64,000 nucleotides of DNA from Candidatus Brevundimonas phytovorans (lineage in GTDB: Bacteria; Pseudomonadota; Alphaproteobacteria; Caulobacterales; Caulobacteraceae), in assembly GCA_029203145.1 (NCBI GenBank), contig CP119309.1, forward strand, positions 576,001 through 640,000, read 5' to 3'. The stretch's first letter is position 1; each line of letters opens with the position of its first letter. Below, one piece after another: positions 40,715 through 52,767 of the stretch. The notes below the pieces were generated by a model that saw only the letters and a list, made by a program, of their open reading frames with translations, searched no databases and had not been told where the DNA came from. Made by a program: the position numbers and the translations under genes.

Positions 40715-42017
40715 CGCCGCCCAAACCCCGGTGGGGCAGAACCCGAGCGCCGTCAGCCCGCGCACCCAGCGCCTGCAGGCCCGTCTGCGCGGGCGCTATG
40801 CGCGCGAGACCCGCTTCAAGTGGTATGGCCGCGCGGCCATCGGCTTCGCCCTGGTCTTCCTGGTGATCCTGCTGGGCAGCATCATCATGCAGGGTCGCAC
40901 TGCCTTCTACAGCCACAGCGTCACCCTGCCCGTCTATATGGACGCGTCACGGATCGACCGCGGCTATCCGCAGGGCGCGAACTTCGAGCAGATCGTCGCC
41001 GAGCAGCAACTGCACCGCCTTGGCGTCCAGGACGACGCCCAGGGCTCCAAGGCCGCAGCCATGAAGGCCCTGTTCTCGTCGGAGCTGAAGTTCCAGGCGG
41101 CGGGCATGATCGCGCGCCAGCCCAGTCTGCTGGGCCAGACCGTGCCGGTCACGGCGCCCCTGTCCGACAACGCCGACCTTTATCTGAAGGGCGAGATTTC
41201 CCAGGCCACGCCCGAGGACCAGCGCCGCATCAGCAATGAGCAGATGGCCTGGCTGGACCGGATGAAGGCGTCGGGCGCCGTGCGCGCCCACTTCAACACC
41301 GCCCTGTTCACCAAGGGGGATTCAACCCAGCCCGAGCTGGCGGGCCTGCTGGGCGCCGTGGTCGGTTCGGCCCTGATGCTGCTGGTCACGGCCCTGATCG
41401 CCATTCCGGTCGGCGTCGGCGCCGCCGTCTGGCTGGAAGAATATTCGCCGCGCAATCGCCTGACCGCGATCATCGAGGTCAACATCAACAACCTCGCCGC
41501 CGTGCCGTCGATCGTTTACGGCCTGCTGGGTCTGGCTCTGTTCATCAACTTCATGCACCTGCCGCGCGCCAGTCCGCTGGTCGGCGGTCTGGTCCTGGCC
41601 CTGATGGCCCTGCCGACGGTGATCATCGCCACGCGCTCGTCGCTGAAAGCCGTGCCGCCGTCGATCCGCGAAGCCGCCCTGGCCATGGGCGCCAGCCGCA
41701 CCCAGACCGTGTTCGGCCACGTCCTGCCCCTGGCCATGCCGGGCGTCATGACCGGCTCGATCATCGCCATGGCCCATGCGCTGGGCGAGACGGCGCCCCT
41801 GCTGCTGATCGGCATGATCAGCTTCGTCCCCGGCGTGCCCCACGCCATCGACGAGCCGGTCGGCGCCCTGCCTTCGCTGATCTACATCTGGGAGAACGCG
41901 TCGGAGCGCGCGTTCCACGAGCGGACCGCCGCCGCCATCCTTGTGCTCCTCGCCTTCATGATCGTCATGAACGCCGCCGCGATCCTGCTGCGTCGGCGGT
42001 TCGAACGCCGGTGGTAG
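40707..42017 (+). CDS. pstA: phosphate ABC transporter permease PstA
   Basis: A 436-residue permease that overlaps pstC by eight bases. After the first helix (about 45-65) a periplasmic insertion of roughly 140 residues follows (QATPEDQRRISNEQMAWLDR lies within it), a DUF3333-like region absent from E. coli PstA. The standard core then begins near 205, with VPSIVYGLLGLALF and the contact loop REAALAMGASRTQTVFGHVLPLAMPG. It pairs with PstC in the membrane. Confidence 0.95.
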   Translation: MTDAAQTPVGQNPSAVSPRTQRLQARLRGRYARETRFKWYGRAAIGFALVFLVILLGSIIMQGRTAFYSHSVTLPVYMDASRIDRGYPQGANFEQIVAEQQLHRLGVQDDAQGSKAAAMKALFSSELKFQAAGMIARQPSLLGQTVPVTAPLSDNADLYLKGEISQATPEDQRRISNEQMAWLDRMKASGAVRAHFNTALFTKGDSTQPELAGLLGAVVGSALMLLVTALIAIPVGVGAAVWLEEYSPRNRLTAIIEVNINNLAAVPSIVYGLLGLALFINFMHLPRASPLVGGLVLALMALPTVIIATRSSLKAVPPSIREAALAMGASRTQTVFGHVLPLAMPGVMTGSIIAMAHALGETAPLLLIGMISFVPGVPHAIDEPVGALPSLIYIWENASERAFHERTAAAILVLLAFMIVMNAAAILLRRRFERRW

Positions 42018-42021
42018 TCCT

Positions 42022-42894
42022 ATGAAGTTCAACATTCTCCGCGCCCCCGAAGGCCAAGGCGGCGGTTCCGCCGTCGCCGAGCCGTCGATCCTGACGACCG
42101 CGCCTGTGGTCGGCGCTCATGCCTCGGCCCCGCTCGGCCCGATCAAGATCGCCGCGCGCGACGTCTCGGTCTTCTATGGCGACAAACAGGCCCTGTTCGA
42201 CGTCTCGCTGGACATCCCGGACAAGACCGTTACGGCCCTGATCGGCCCGTCGGGTTGCGGCAAGTCGACCTTCCTGCGGACCATGAACCGCATGAACGAC
42301 ACCATTCCGGGCTGCCGCGTCACCGGCCAGATCGAGATGGACGGCGGCGACATCAACGACCGCAAGATCGACCCCGTGCTGCTGCGCGCCCAGGTTGGCA
42401 TGGTGTTCCAGAAGCCCAACCCATTCCCCAAGACGATCTATGAAAACGTCGCTTATGGGCCGAAGATTCACGGCCTGGCCACGTCCAAGGGCGAGCTGGA
42501 CGACATCGTCCAGAAGGCCCTGAAGCGCGCCGGTCTGTGGGAAGAGGTCGCCGACCGTCTGCACTCGCCGGGCACCGGCCTGTCCGGCGGTCAGCAGCAG
42601 CGTCTGGTCATCGCCCGCGCCATCGCGGTCGAACCCGAAGTCATCCTGATGGACGAGCCATGCTCGGCGCTGGACCCGATCGCCACGGCCAAGATCGAGG
42701 AGCTGATCGACGAACTGCGTGAGCGCTACTGCATCGTCATCGTCACCCACTCGATGGCCCAGGCGGCCCGCGTGTCGCAGCGCACGGCCTTCTTCCACAT
42801 GGGCAAGCTGGTCGAGACCGGCGACACCGAAGAGATCTTCACCAATCCGCGCGAGCGCCGCACGCTCGACTACATCACCGGCCGCTTCGGCTGA
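42022..42894 (+). CDS. pstB: phosphate ABC transporter ATP-binding protein
   Basis: A 290-residue ATPase. Walker A GPSGCGKST lies at 75-83, the Q loop in MVFQKPNPFP, the signature LSGGQQQR follows, and Walker B is EVILMDEPCSALDP. The stretch QKPNPFPKTIYENVAYG is specific for PstB. An N-terminal extension of about 40 low-complexity residues precedes the fold. It energises PstCA and takes part, with PhoU, in signalling phosphate status to PhoR. Confidence 0.97.
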   Translation: MKFNILRAPEGQGGGSAVAEPSILTTAPVVGAHASAPLGPIKIAARDVSVFYGDKQALFDVSLDIPDKTVTALIGPSGCGKSTFLRTMNRMNDTIPGCRVTGQIEMDGGDINDRKIDPVLLRAQVGMVFQKPNPFPKTIYENVAYGPKIHGLATSKGELDDIVQKALKRAGLWEEVADRLHSPGTGLSGGQQQRLVIARAIAVEPEVILMDEPCSALDPIATAKIEELIDELRERYCIVIVTHSMAQAARVSQRTAFFHMGKLVETGDTEEIFTNPRERRTLDYITGRFG

Positions 42895-42904
42895 GGACGC
42901 GACC

Positions 42905-43654
42905 ATGAACCAGCATACGGTCAAGGCTTACGGCGACGAACTGAACCAGCTGACGGCGGAAGTCGTCCGCATGGGCGGTCTGGCCGAGGCCCAGGTGGCG
43001 GACGCCATCGAATCCGTCGCCCGGCGCGACGTGGCCCTGGCCAAGGCGGTGGTCGATCGCGACAACCGCCTGGACGCCCTGCACCGCGACATCGAGAAGA
43101 AGTCCATCCGCCTGATCGCCCTGCGTCAGCCCGTGGCCTCGGACCTGCGCCGCACCCTGGGGGCCATGAAGCTGGCCTCCGATCTGGAACGCACCGGCGA
43201 CCTGGCCAAGAACATCGCCAAGCGGGCGCTGATCCTGGCCGAGGGCGAGCCGATGCAGGTGCTGACCCGCTCGATCGAGCGCATGGGCCGGCTGGTCTCG
43301 ACCCGCCTGCGCGACGTGCTGGACGCCTATACGGCCTCAGAGCTTGAACGCGCCCTGTCGGTGTGGAGCACCGATGACGAGGTGGACGAGCACTACAACG
43401 CCCTGTTCCGCGAGCTGCTGACCTACATGATGGGCGACCCGCGCACGATCACGGCCTGCACCCACCTGCTGTTCATGGCCAAGAACCTGGAGCGGATCGG
43501 CGACCACGCGACCAATATCGCCGAGACCGTCCACTATGAGATCACCGGCGAGGACATCCTGGGCGAACGGCCCAAGGCCGTCCCCGGCCCGGGCGAGGAA
43601 CAGACCTCCACGCCGCATATCTCGACCCCGCCGTCCGATCTGACGGACGATTGA
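42905..43654 (+). CDS. phoU: phosphate signalling protein PhoU
   Basis: A 249-residue helical protein made of two PhoU repeats (about 14-100 and 118-210), with the metal-binding-type motifs LASDLERTGDLAKNIA and MAKNLERIGDHATNIAE. It links PstB to PhoR and restrains PhoB activation when phosphate is plentiful. The C-terminal 30 residues are Pro/Thr/Ser-rich and probably disordered. It begins 10 bases after pstB. Confidence 0.97.
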   Translation: MNQHTVKAYGDELNQLTAEVVRMGGLAEAQVADAIESVARRDVALAKAVVDRDNRLDALHRDIEKKSIRLIALRQPVASDLRRTLGAMKLASDLERTGDLAKNIAKRALILAEGEPMQVLTRSIERMGRLVSTRLRDVLDAYTASELERALSVWSTDDEVDEHYNALFRELLTYMMGDPRTITACTHLLFMAKNLERIGDHATNIAETVHYEITGEDILGERPKAVPGPGEEQTSTPHISTPPSDLTDD

Positions 43655-43698
43655 CTTTACCTTCCTGCTGACGACTTCGACCGACCGGAGAGCCTGAC

Positions 43699-44388
<690 letters not shown>

Positions 44389-44397
44389 AACCGTGAA

Positions 44398-44417
44398 GCG
44401 CCGGCTCAGGCCGGCGC
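44398..44417 (+). terminator. hairpin after phoB, weak terminator
   Basis: GCGCCGG/CCGGCGC stem with a six-base loop, 10 bases after the phoB stop, followed by GTTAAATTT rather than a clean T run. Confidence 0.5.
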
Positions 44418-44490
44418 GTTAAATTTCGGTCATCAGCATCCATGGCGACGGCGCACCGCCTCATGACGACAGGTCATGGGGAGAGGCGGA

Positions 44491-45209
44491 ATGCCGGATG
44501 CAGTCATAGTGATGTTGGGATGGGTCGGCGCCGTCGCCTTGGGCGGTTTGCTGGCGGCGCTCCTGATGAAGGGCCGCGTGCGGTGGGGCTGGCTGATCGC
44601 CGCCCTCGTGCTGATGGCGATCTACGACGCCGTGCTGACGCGTGGCTATGGACACATCCCCCTGTCGTTCGGTTCCTCGCACTGGAACTGGGAGGGCAAG
44701 GCGCTCGCCGTCCTGCTTTCATTGGCCGTGGCCAGCCTGCCTGTCATCGGTTGGAAGCGTGCGGGCCTGACGCTGAAGCAGGATCGCCGGGGTCTGCCCG
44801 GCGCCCTGATCCTGTGGGCCTGCTGGTCGTCCTGTTCCTTGGCCTGGCCGTCTATTTCCCAGGGCAGGGCTTCGACTTCGACAGTCTGGCCTTCCAACTG
44901 ACCATGCCGGGGCTGGACGAGGAGCTCTTTTATCGCGGCGTGCTGCTGCTGATGCTGAACGAGGTGTTCGGCAAGCCGGTGCGCATTCTGGGCGCATGGA
45001 TGGGGTGGGGGGCGGTGCTGTCGTCGCTGGCGTTCGGCCTGACCCATGCGCTGGGCTATGCCGACGGCGGCTTTACGTTCGAGCCGTTGCTGATGGCGAC
45101 GACGGGCGTGTCCGCCCTGCTGCTGGTCTGGCTGCGCGAGAAGACCGGCAGCGTCCTGCTGCCGATCCTCCTGCACAACTACGGCAATGCAATCTTCATG
45201 CTGGTCTAG
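44491..45209 (+). pseudogene. CPBP family intramembrane metalloprotease, frameshifted
   Basis: Two reading frames together encode one CPBP/Abi protein of about 239 residues. The first (44491 to about 44815) gives the N-terminal helices up to DRRGLPGALIL; the other frame gives LLVVLFLGLAVYFPG onward. The second part holds all catalytic motifs: EELFYR (EExxxR), FGLTH (FxxxH) and HNYGN (HxxxN). Restoring one G in the GGG run of ctgtgggcctg near 44815 joins the frames as LILWGLLVVLF. It is therefore a one-base deletion, either a real mutation or an error in a homopolymer. The start ATG at 44491 has a GAGAGG site. Confidence 0.8.
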
Positions 45210-45232
45210 GGTCTGGCCCCCCCCTAGAGGGA

Positions 45233-46162
45233 CTAGGCCGGCTGCTCGATCTCGCTGGGGTCGATTTCATAGACGGTCGAGCAGTATTCGCAGGATGCGC
45301 GGATCTTGCCGTCTTCTTCGACCATTTCGATGCGATCTTCCGGGGGGAAGGACTGCATCACGGCCACGATGCGCTCCTTGGAGCAGCGGCAGACGGCGCT
45401 AAGGGCCTGCGCGCCCTCAAGCCGCACCCCATCCTCATGGAACAGGCGGAACAGCAGGGTCTCAGCGCTGATGGTCGGGTCGATCAGTTCGTCGTCGCCC
45501 AGGGTGAAGAAGAGGGCGCGGGTGCGCTCCCATACCTCTTCGGTCGAACCACGGGCGTCATCGCTGGCGATGACCTGGATCATGGCCCCGCCCGCACGCC
45601 AGGCGGTTCCGGCCTCGGTCGTCACCTGACCCACGGCCAGGCGCACCTTGGTCGGCACCTGCTCCGACTGGGTGAAGTAGTGCTCGGCGCACAGCGACAG
45701 GCTTTCGCCCTCGATCGGGGTGATGCCCTGGGTGCGTTCGAAGTCCTCGCCGCGGTCCAGGGTCATGATGAAGACGCCCTGACCCAGCAGGGTCTGGGCG
45801 CCGGGGCGGGTGAAGCCCTCGGAGGCCTTGGCCACTTCTTCCGGGTCAAAGCGGCAGAAGCCGCGCAGCGTGCCGGCGGTGTCGTAGTCGGCCACGACAT
45901 AGCGCACCGGGCCGTCGCCCTGGGCCTGGACGATCAGGCGGCCCTGGAACTTCAGCGCCGAGCCGACGATGGCGGCCAGGACGCAGGCCTCGCCCAGCAG
46001 GGCGGCGACCGGCTCGGGATAGTCATGGGCCGACAGGATCTTGTCCACGACCTCGCCCAGCCGCACCAGGCGGCCGCGCACGGGCCAGCCGTCGATCTGG
46101 AAGGCGGCGGCGAGGTTGTCGGTCGGGGCGGGGGGTTGAGCGACGGGCGCGTGATCGGTCAC
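45233..46162 (-). CDS. hslO: Hsp33 redox-regulated chaperone
   Basis: A 309-residue holdase chaperone activated by oxidation. The four redox cysteines are visible: Cys258 and Cys260 (VCRCSKER) and Cys291 and Cys294 (SCEYC), the zinc-binding CxC and CxxC pairs. The N-terminal domain includes ALLGEACVLAAIVGSALKFQGR, in part, and LSLCAEHYFTQSEQVPT. The start is a GTG at 46162 behind AGGA; the open frame upstream is non-coding in character. Confidence 0.95.
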   Translation of the reverse strand: MTDHAPVAQPPAPTDNLAAAFQIDGWPVRGRLVRLGEVVDKILSAHDYPEPVAALLGEACVLAAIVGSALKFQGRLIVQAQGDGPVRYVVADYDTAGTLRGFCRFDPEEVAKASEGFTRPGAQTLLGQGVFIMTLDRGEDFERTQGITPIEGESLSLCAEHYFTQSEQVPTKVRLAVGQVTTEAGTAWRAGGAMIQVIASDDARGSTEEVWERTRALFFTLGDDELIDPTISAETLLFRLFHEDGVRLEGAQALSAVCRCSKERIVAVMQSFPPEDRIEMVEEDGKIRASCEYCSTVYEIDPSEIEQPA

Positions 46163-46349
46163 GGCGGAGATCCTGGAAATAAGGCGAAACTGTCTGGAAG
46201 CGGCGCAACATAGGGAGCCGGTTCCCGCTTGGTAAGGGGGCAGGCGATCCCCGGCGCCGGCTTGCAGCTTGGCGGTTTGTGTCGGAACCTCTTTCGGCGC
46301 GGTTCGCTCCTGTCCTGACGACAGTGGTTTCGACGAGAAGAGGTTGCCG

Positions 46350-46889
46350 ATGGTTCGACAGTTCAACGCCGTGGACGAGGTCCGCAAACATCCTGGCCTC
46401 GCCGCCGGCGTCGTCGCCGTACTGGCGGGAGTGGGCGTCGCCGCCCTTCTGCTGAATCAGCGCTCGGGCCCGACGCGCTATGAGCGGCTGCGCGAACGGG
46501 TTGATCCACGAGGCTGGTTCGACGCCGAGGCTCTGCGCCACCGCTTTGACGACATCGCGCGCGGGGTGCGTCACGGCGCCGACGACCTGACCCATCGCGC
46601 CGCCGATCTGGGCGGTTATGCTGGGGAACGCGCTGGTCGCTTCGGCCATGATGCGCGGGCTCAGGCCGAGCACTGGCTGCACGCCTCGCGCCGGAAATCG
46701 CGCAAGCCGATGAAGCGCTACGCCAAGCAGGCGCGTCGCTATGCTGAGGATGCGGGCGACTTTGCGCGTGATCACGCCAAGGAAGGCGGGGCTTTGCTGG
46801 CCGTGGCCACCATCGCCGCCGCCATTGGCGCCGCCGCCCTGGAAAGTCGCCGCAAGGGCGAAGGATCGCGCGGCTTCGGCAAGTTGTGA
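46350..46889 (+). CDS. hypothetical membrane protein
   Basis: A 179-residue protein with a hydrophobic helix near the N-terminus (about 16-35, LAAGVVAVLAGVGVAALLL), a long charged middle that is helical and rich in Arg, His, Asp and Ala, and a second hydrophobic segment near 145-163 (GALLAVATIAAAIGAAALE). It resembles small nutrient-stress or ElaB-like membrane proteins in layout, but I recognise no family. AGAAGAGG is the ribosome-binding site, and the gene is followed by its own terminator. Confidence 0.75.
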   Translation: MVRQFNAVDEVRKHPGLAAGVVAVLAGVGVAALLLNQRSGPTRYERLRERVDPRGWFDAEALRHRFDDIARGVRHGADDLTHRAADLGGYAGERAGRFGHDARAQAEHWLHASRRKSRKPMKRYAKQARRYAEDAGDFARDHAKEGGALLAVATIAAAIGAAALESRRKGEGSRGFGKL

Positions 46890-46913
46890 CGTTTTTTGGA
46901 AAATTCGTGCGGG

Positions 46914-46940
46914 AAGGGGCGCTTGGGCGCCCCTTTTCGT
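46914..46940 (+). terminator. Rho-independent terminator
   Basis: AAGGGGCGC and GCGCCCCTT close over a short loop and are followed by TTCG, 25 bases after the membrane-protein gene. Confidence 0.75.
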
Positions 46941-46974
46941 TGCTGCAAGTGCGAAGGTAAGCTAGGTCCGGGGC

Positions 46975-48876
<1,902 letters not shown>

Positions 48877-48973
48877 ACATCGTTCAGATTCCCTTGGGGC
48901 ATCTTGCGTTCGCGGCGAAGCAGCGCATCCTGCCTCCAACGACCGCGCACTGACGGTCGAGGGAGGAACACCG

Positions 48974-50791
48974 ATGTCTCGTCTTCTTCGCGGAGCGGCG
49001 CTGGCCGCGCTGACCCTGGCTGCCGTGTCAACCGCAGGCGCCGCCGGGGCCCAGAGCTACAATCGTCTGGTCGTCTTCGGCGACAGCCTGTCCGACAACG
49101 GCAACCTCTATGCCGCGACGGGGGGGACGACGCCGACCTCGCCGCCCTATTATCAGGGACGCTTCTCGAACGGGCCGGTGTTCACGGAACTGCTGGGCTT
49201 CAACGCGGGGCGTTACACCGCCGGCGCGCCGGTGACGGGCAGCGTCAACTACGCCTTTGGCGGCGCGCGGACCGACAGCTCCGCCTCGCCGCCCGGCATG
49301 CGCAACCAACTGCTGGCCTATACGGGCGCGGGCGGAACGTTCGGCGCGAGCGACCTGGTCAGTATTCTGGGCGGCGCCAACAATATCTTCCAGGGGATTC
49401 CGACGGCGGGCGCATCTGCAAACCCGCAAGGCAGCATAGCGCCGGTGGCCCAGAGCGCGGCGGCGGACATCAACTTCATCGTCAACAGCGTGGCGAGCGC
49501 TGGGGCGGGGACCATCCTTGTGACCAACCTGCCGCGACTGGGCACGACGCCTCAGTTCAATCAGGGGCCGGGCCTTCCGGCCAAGCCACTGGCGGACTAC
49601 GCCGGGACGACCTTCAACTCCGCCCTTCAGGCCGGTTTGATGACCGTGGCGGCCAACCAGCCCAACAGCAACATCATCCTGATGGATCTCTACAAGGTCA
49701 GCGACACCCTGTCGGGCAGCCCGGAACTCTTTGGCCTGACCAACGCCAAGGACGCCTGCTACAACGGGGCGACGGTCTGTGCGGCGCCGGATACCTACCT
49801 CTATTGGGACGGCGTCCACCCGACGGCGGCGGGCCACCGTCTGATCGCGCGTCTGGCGAACGACTACCTCTATTACGGCGACCTGGGCTCTCAGACGGCG
49901 GTGCTGGGCGAGACGGCCTGGCGGCACCGCGAGGATGCGCTGGATGGCTCGACCGCCAGCCTGTCAGGCCGTGACGCCTGGACGGCGGGGACCGCGATCT
50001 CGGTCTCGGCGCTGGCGGATCGGACCAAGACCGATGCGCGCGGCGTGATCGGCGAGGCGACCTCGGACGGCTATGGCGTGCGGATTGCGGTGGAATCCGG
50101 TACGGAAACGATGCGGTTCGGCCTGGCCGGCAGTTATCGCAACGCCTCCGTGGATGCGGGTGCACTGAAGGTCGATCTGGATAGCTTCGGTCTGGACCTC
50201 TACGGCGGCTGGCGTTCGGGCGATGTCTTCGTCAATGCGGCGGCGGGTGTGGCCCAGGACGACTTCAACGACATCAGCCGCCTGACTTCGTTGGCCCCCA
50301 TTGTCCACACCGGCTCGACGCGGGGCATCAGCACCGGCGCCCGTCTGCAGGGCGGGATGTGGTTCGACATGGGCGGGATCGCCCTGTCGCCGCGCGCCGC
50401 CGTGGCCTGGATCAACAGCGACGTGGACGGCTTTGTCGAACAGGGCGTCGCGGCCCAGTACGCCTATCAGGACCGTTCGGTTCAGGGCGCGACCGCTGAG
50501 ATCGCGCTGCGGGCTGAGGGCGGGATCGATCGCTTCCACTTCTTCGCCGAGGGCGGATATCGCGACAGCCTCAGCGACGACAGCGACGCGGTCCGCACCG
50601 GCATCGCCGGCAACCCGGCCAAGATCCTGGCGCGCGAGATTGATCAGCCATGGGGCGGGCAGTTCCTGGCCTCGGCCGGCATCGAGGGCACGGTGATGGA
50701 TCGGCTGAAGGTGTCGATCGGCTACAAGGGGCGCTTCGGCGATCAGGCCGACAGCCATATGGGCGGGGTGCAACTGACCCTGCCGCTTTAA
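48974..50791 (+). CDS. GDSL-type autotransporter esterase
   Basis: A 605-residue outer-membrane protein. A signal peptide of about 26 residues precedes a GDSL/SGNH hydrolase domain: Ser38 in FGDSLSDNGN, an Asn in GGANNIF, and Asp279 and His282 in WDGVHPTAAGH. From about 340 onward an autotransporter beta-barrel follows, ending in TLPL with alternating hydrophobic residues and a terminal Leu. It resembles EstA-like surface esterases, which anchor the enzyme on the cell surface. The ATG at 48974 has a GGGAGG site, and a strong terminator follows. Confidence 0.93.
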   Translation: MSRLLRGAALAALTLAAVSTAGAAGAQSYNRLVVFGDSLSDNGNLYAATGGTTPTSPPYYQGRFSNGPVFTELLGFNAGRYTAGAPVTGSVNYAFGGARTDSSASPPGMRNQLLAYTGAGGTFGASDLVSILGGANNIFQGIPTAGASANPQGSIAPVAQSAAADINFIVNSVASAGAGTILVTNLPRLGTTPQFNQGPGLPAKPLADYAGTTFNSALQAGLMTVAANQPNSNIILMDLYKVSDTLSGSPELFGLTNAKDACYNGATVCAAPDTYLYWDGVHPTAAGHRLIARLANDYLYYGDLGSQTAVLGETAWRHREDALDGSTASLSGRDAWTAGTAISVSALADRTKTDARGVIGEATSDGYGVRIAVESGTETMRFGLAGSYRNASVDAGALKVDLDSFGLDLYGGWRSGDVFVNAAAGVAQDDFNDISRLTSLAPIVHTGSTRGISTGARLQGGMWFDMGGIALSPRAAVAWINSDVDGFVEQGVAAQYAYQDRSVQGATAEIALRAEGGIDRFHFFAEGGYRDSLSDDSDAVRTGIAGNPAKILAREIDQPWGGQFLASAGIEGTVMDRLKVSIGYKGRFGDQADSHMGGVQLTLPL

Positions 50792-50810
50792 GACGCTGGA
50801 TCAGACAGGC

Positions 50811-50849
50811 AGAGGCCGCGCGGCGCAGGTCGCGCGGCCTCTCTTCGTT
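50811..50849 (+). terminator. Rho-independent terminator after the autotransporter gene
   Basis: AGAGGCCGCGCG pairs with CGCGCGGCCTCT, followed by CTTCGTTT, 20 bases after the stop. Confidence 0.82.
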
Positions 50850-51043
50850 TGGATTTGAGCGTCGAGTTCCGGGATGCGACGCCGTGTCGCCCTTCGCGCG
50901 CCCCATTCACGTCCCGGTCTGGTGGCAAAAGGCGGTCACCCCCGGCCGTCGGCGACTGTTTTTCCGCCACCCGCGCAGCCTGTTTCGCGTGACCATGACG
51001 GCCCTCCCGCTCGATGCTTGAGCGCCAGGAGTGCAGTTACAGT

Positions 51044-51703
51044 ATGCGTTTTCTTCCCCCGGCCGTGAGGCCGCTCGCGATCCGTTTTGGCCAGACAGGC
51101 GTCGTCGCCGTCACCGCCGTTCTCGCCATGGCCGGCGCGCCCTTGGGCGCCGCCAGTCCAGTGGCCGACAAGGCTGAGCTCCTGTCTGCCCCCGCCCCTG
51201 CGCCGGTTCAGGCCGTGGCCAAGCCCGCCGGTCCACTGATGCGCAAGGTCGCCTTCGAGGCCCCGGTGAAGGGCTATCGCATCAACTCGGCCTTTGGTTT
51301 GCGCAAGCTGGCCATCGAGGCCAAGGCCCGCGCCCACAAGGGCGTAGACATCGCCGCGCCCAAGGGCACCAGCGTCTATACGACCGCCGAGGGGCGGGTC
51401 GTGCGCGCCGGCTTCCAGGCTGGGGGCTATGGCAACTTCATCGAGGTGAAGCACCCAAACGGAATGAGCAGCGTCTATGGCCATCTCAGCCGCATCGACG
51501 TGCATACGGGGCAGGAAGTGGCCTCGGGCGAGCGGATCGGCCTGGTCGGCTCGACCGGATATTCGACCGGCCCGCACCTGCATTTCGAGGTGCGCCGCAA
51601 CGGCGGTCAGGTGAACCCCACCAAGGTCGTGGGTCAGAGCTTCGACGTGAAAGTCACTGCGCCGAAGGTCTATGACGCGCCGCGTCGGGGTCTGCGGCAA
51701 TGA
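51044..51703 (+). CDS. M23 family metallopeptidase
   Basis: A 219-residue exported LytM-type protein. The N-terminal region has a hydrophobic signal (about 15-37). The peptidase domain has His98 and Asp102 (AHKGVD), His147 (VYGHLS) and the HLH pair with His180 (GPHLHFEV), a complete zinc site, so it is likely active on peptidoglycan cross-links. The ATG at 51044 lies 13 bases after AGGAG; an upstream in-frame ATG ten codons earlier would place basic residues before the signal and is less likely. Confidence 0.92.
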   Translation: MRFLPPAVRPLAIRFGQTGVVAVTAVLAMAGAPLGAASPVADKAELLSAPAPAPVQAVAKPAGPLMRKVAFEAPVKGYRINSAFGLRKLAIEAKARAHKGVDIAAPKGTSVYTTAEGRVVRAGFQAGGYGNFIEVKHPNGMSSVYGHLSRIDVHTGQEVASGERIGLVGSTGYSTGPHLHFEVRRNGGQVNPTKVVGQSFDVKVTAPKVYDAPRRGLRQ

Positions 51704-51786
51704 TGACCGTTCCGTAATGTAAAATGCCCTTTCCATCCCCCGCCTCTGGCCGTTAGGATTCGTATCTGACGGTTGGAGGATAGGGC

Positions 51787-52767
51787 ATGGTTGCGGCGCT
51801 GACGCTGGATGGGATCAGCAAGAGATACGGCGGCTTTCAGGCCGTGTCCGATCTGAGCTTCGCGGTCGAGAAGGGCACGATCTGCGGCTTTTTGGGCCCC
51901 AATGGCGCGGGCAAGACCTCGACCCTGCGCATGATCCTGGGGCTGCAGCCCGCCACCTCGGGCCGGATTGAGATCCTGGACGCCGACGACGGGCGCAAGG
52001 TGCGCGACCGGATTGGTTTCCTTCCCGAAGAGCGCGGCCTCTACAAGAAGATGACGCCAGTGGACGCCATCGCCTTCTTCGGCGGGCTGAAGGGCCTGCC
52101 CGTGGCTGAGGGCCGCAAGCGCGCCCGCGAGATGCTGGAGCAGATGGGCCTGGGCGACGCCCAGAAGAAGAAGATGAAGGAGTTGTCCAAGGGGATGGCT
52201 CAGAAGGTCCAGTTGATCGCCTCGGTCGTGCATCGGCCCGAGTTCGTGATCCTGGACGAACCGTTTTCCGGCCTCGACCCGATGAACCAGCAGGGGCTGG
52301 AGGCCATGATCCGGGCGCTGGCGGCCGACGGCGCGACGGTCCTGTTCTCGACTCACGTCATGCAGCACGCCGAACGCCTGTGCGACAAGGTCGTGCTGCT
52401 GGCGCGCGGCAGGAAGGCGTTCGAGGGCACGGTGGATCAGGCGCGGGCGACCTCGCCGCGCTTCCTGGAACTGGAGGGGGCGTTGGACGTGACCGCCGTC
52501 GCCGGCCTGCCGGGCGTCTCGGGCGTCGAGGTGCTGAACGAGCATGACGGCGCGCGTACGCTGCGCGCCGGGCTGGCGTCGGACGCGGGCGGGCAGGAGG
52601 CGCTGAAGGCGGCCTTCCTGACCGGGCTGGACGTGCGGCGCTTCCAGATCAAGGAGCCGACCCTGCACGACGCCTTTATCGCCCTGACCGGCGATCACCC
52701 GGATGACGACCAGAGCGTCGCCAGAGACGCCGCTCACCATCTGCTCCAGGCGGAGGCCGCCCGATGA
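51787..52767 (+). CDS. ABC transporter ATP-binding protein (NatA-like)
   Basis: A 326-residue ATPase of the ABC-2 exporter type. Walker A GPNGAGKT lies at about 37-44, the signature region reads LSKGMAQKVQL, and Walker B is FVILDEPFSGLDP. A C-terminal DUF4162-like extension follows residue 225. Its partner permease overlaps the stop by four bases. NatA-NatB systems export Na+ in Bacillus, but many relatives have other or unknown substrates. Confidence 0.92.
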   Translation: MVAALTLDGISKRYGGFQAVSDLSFAVEKGTICGFLGPNGAGKTSTLRMILGLQPATSGRIEILDADDGRKVRDRIGFLPEERGLYKKMTPVDAIAFFGGLKGLPVAEGRKRAREMLEQMGLGDAQKKKMKELSKGMAQKVQLIASVVHRPEFVILDEPFSGLDPMNQQGLEAMIRALAADGATVLFSTHVMQHAERLCDKVVLLARGRKAFEGTVDQARATSPRFLELEGALDVTAVAGLPGVSGVEVLNEHDGARTLRAGLASDAGGQEALKAAFLTGLDVRRFQIKEPTLHDAFIALTGDHPDDDQSVARDAAHHLLQAEAAR

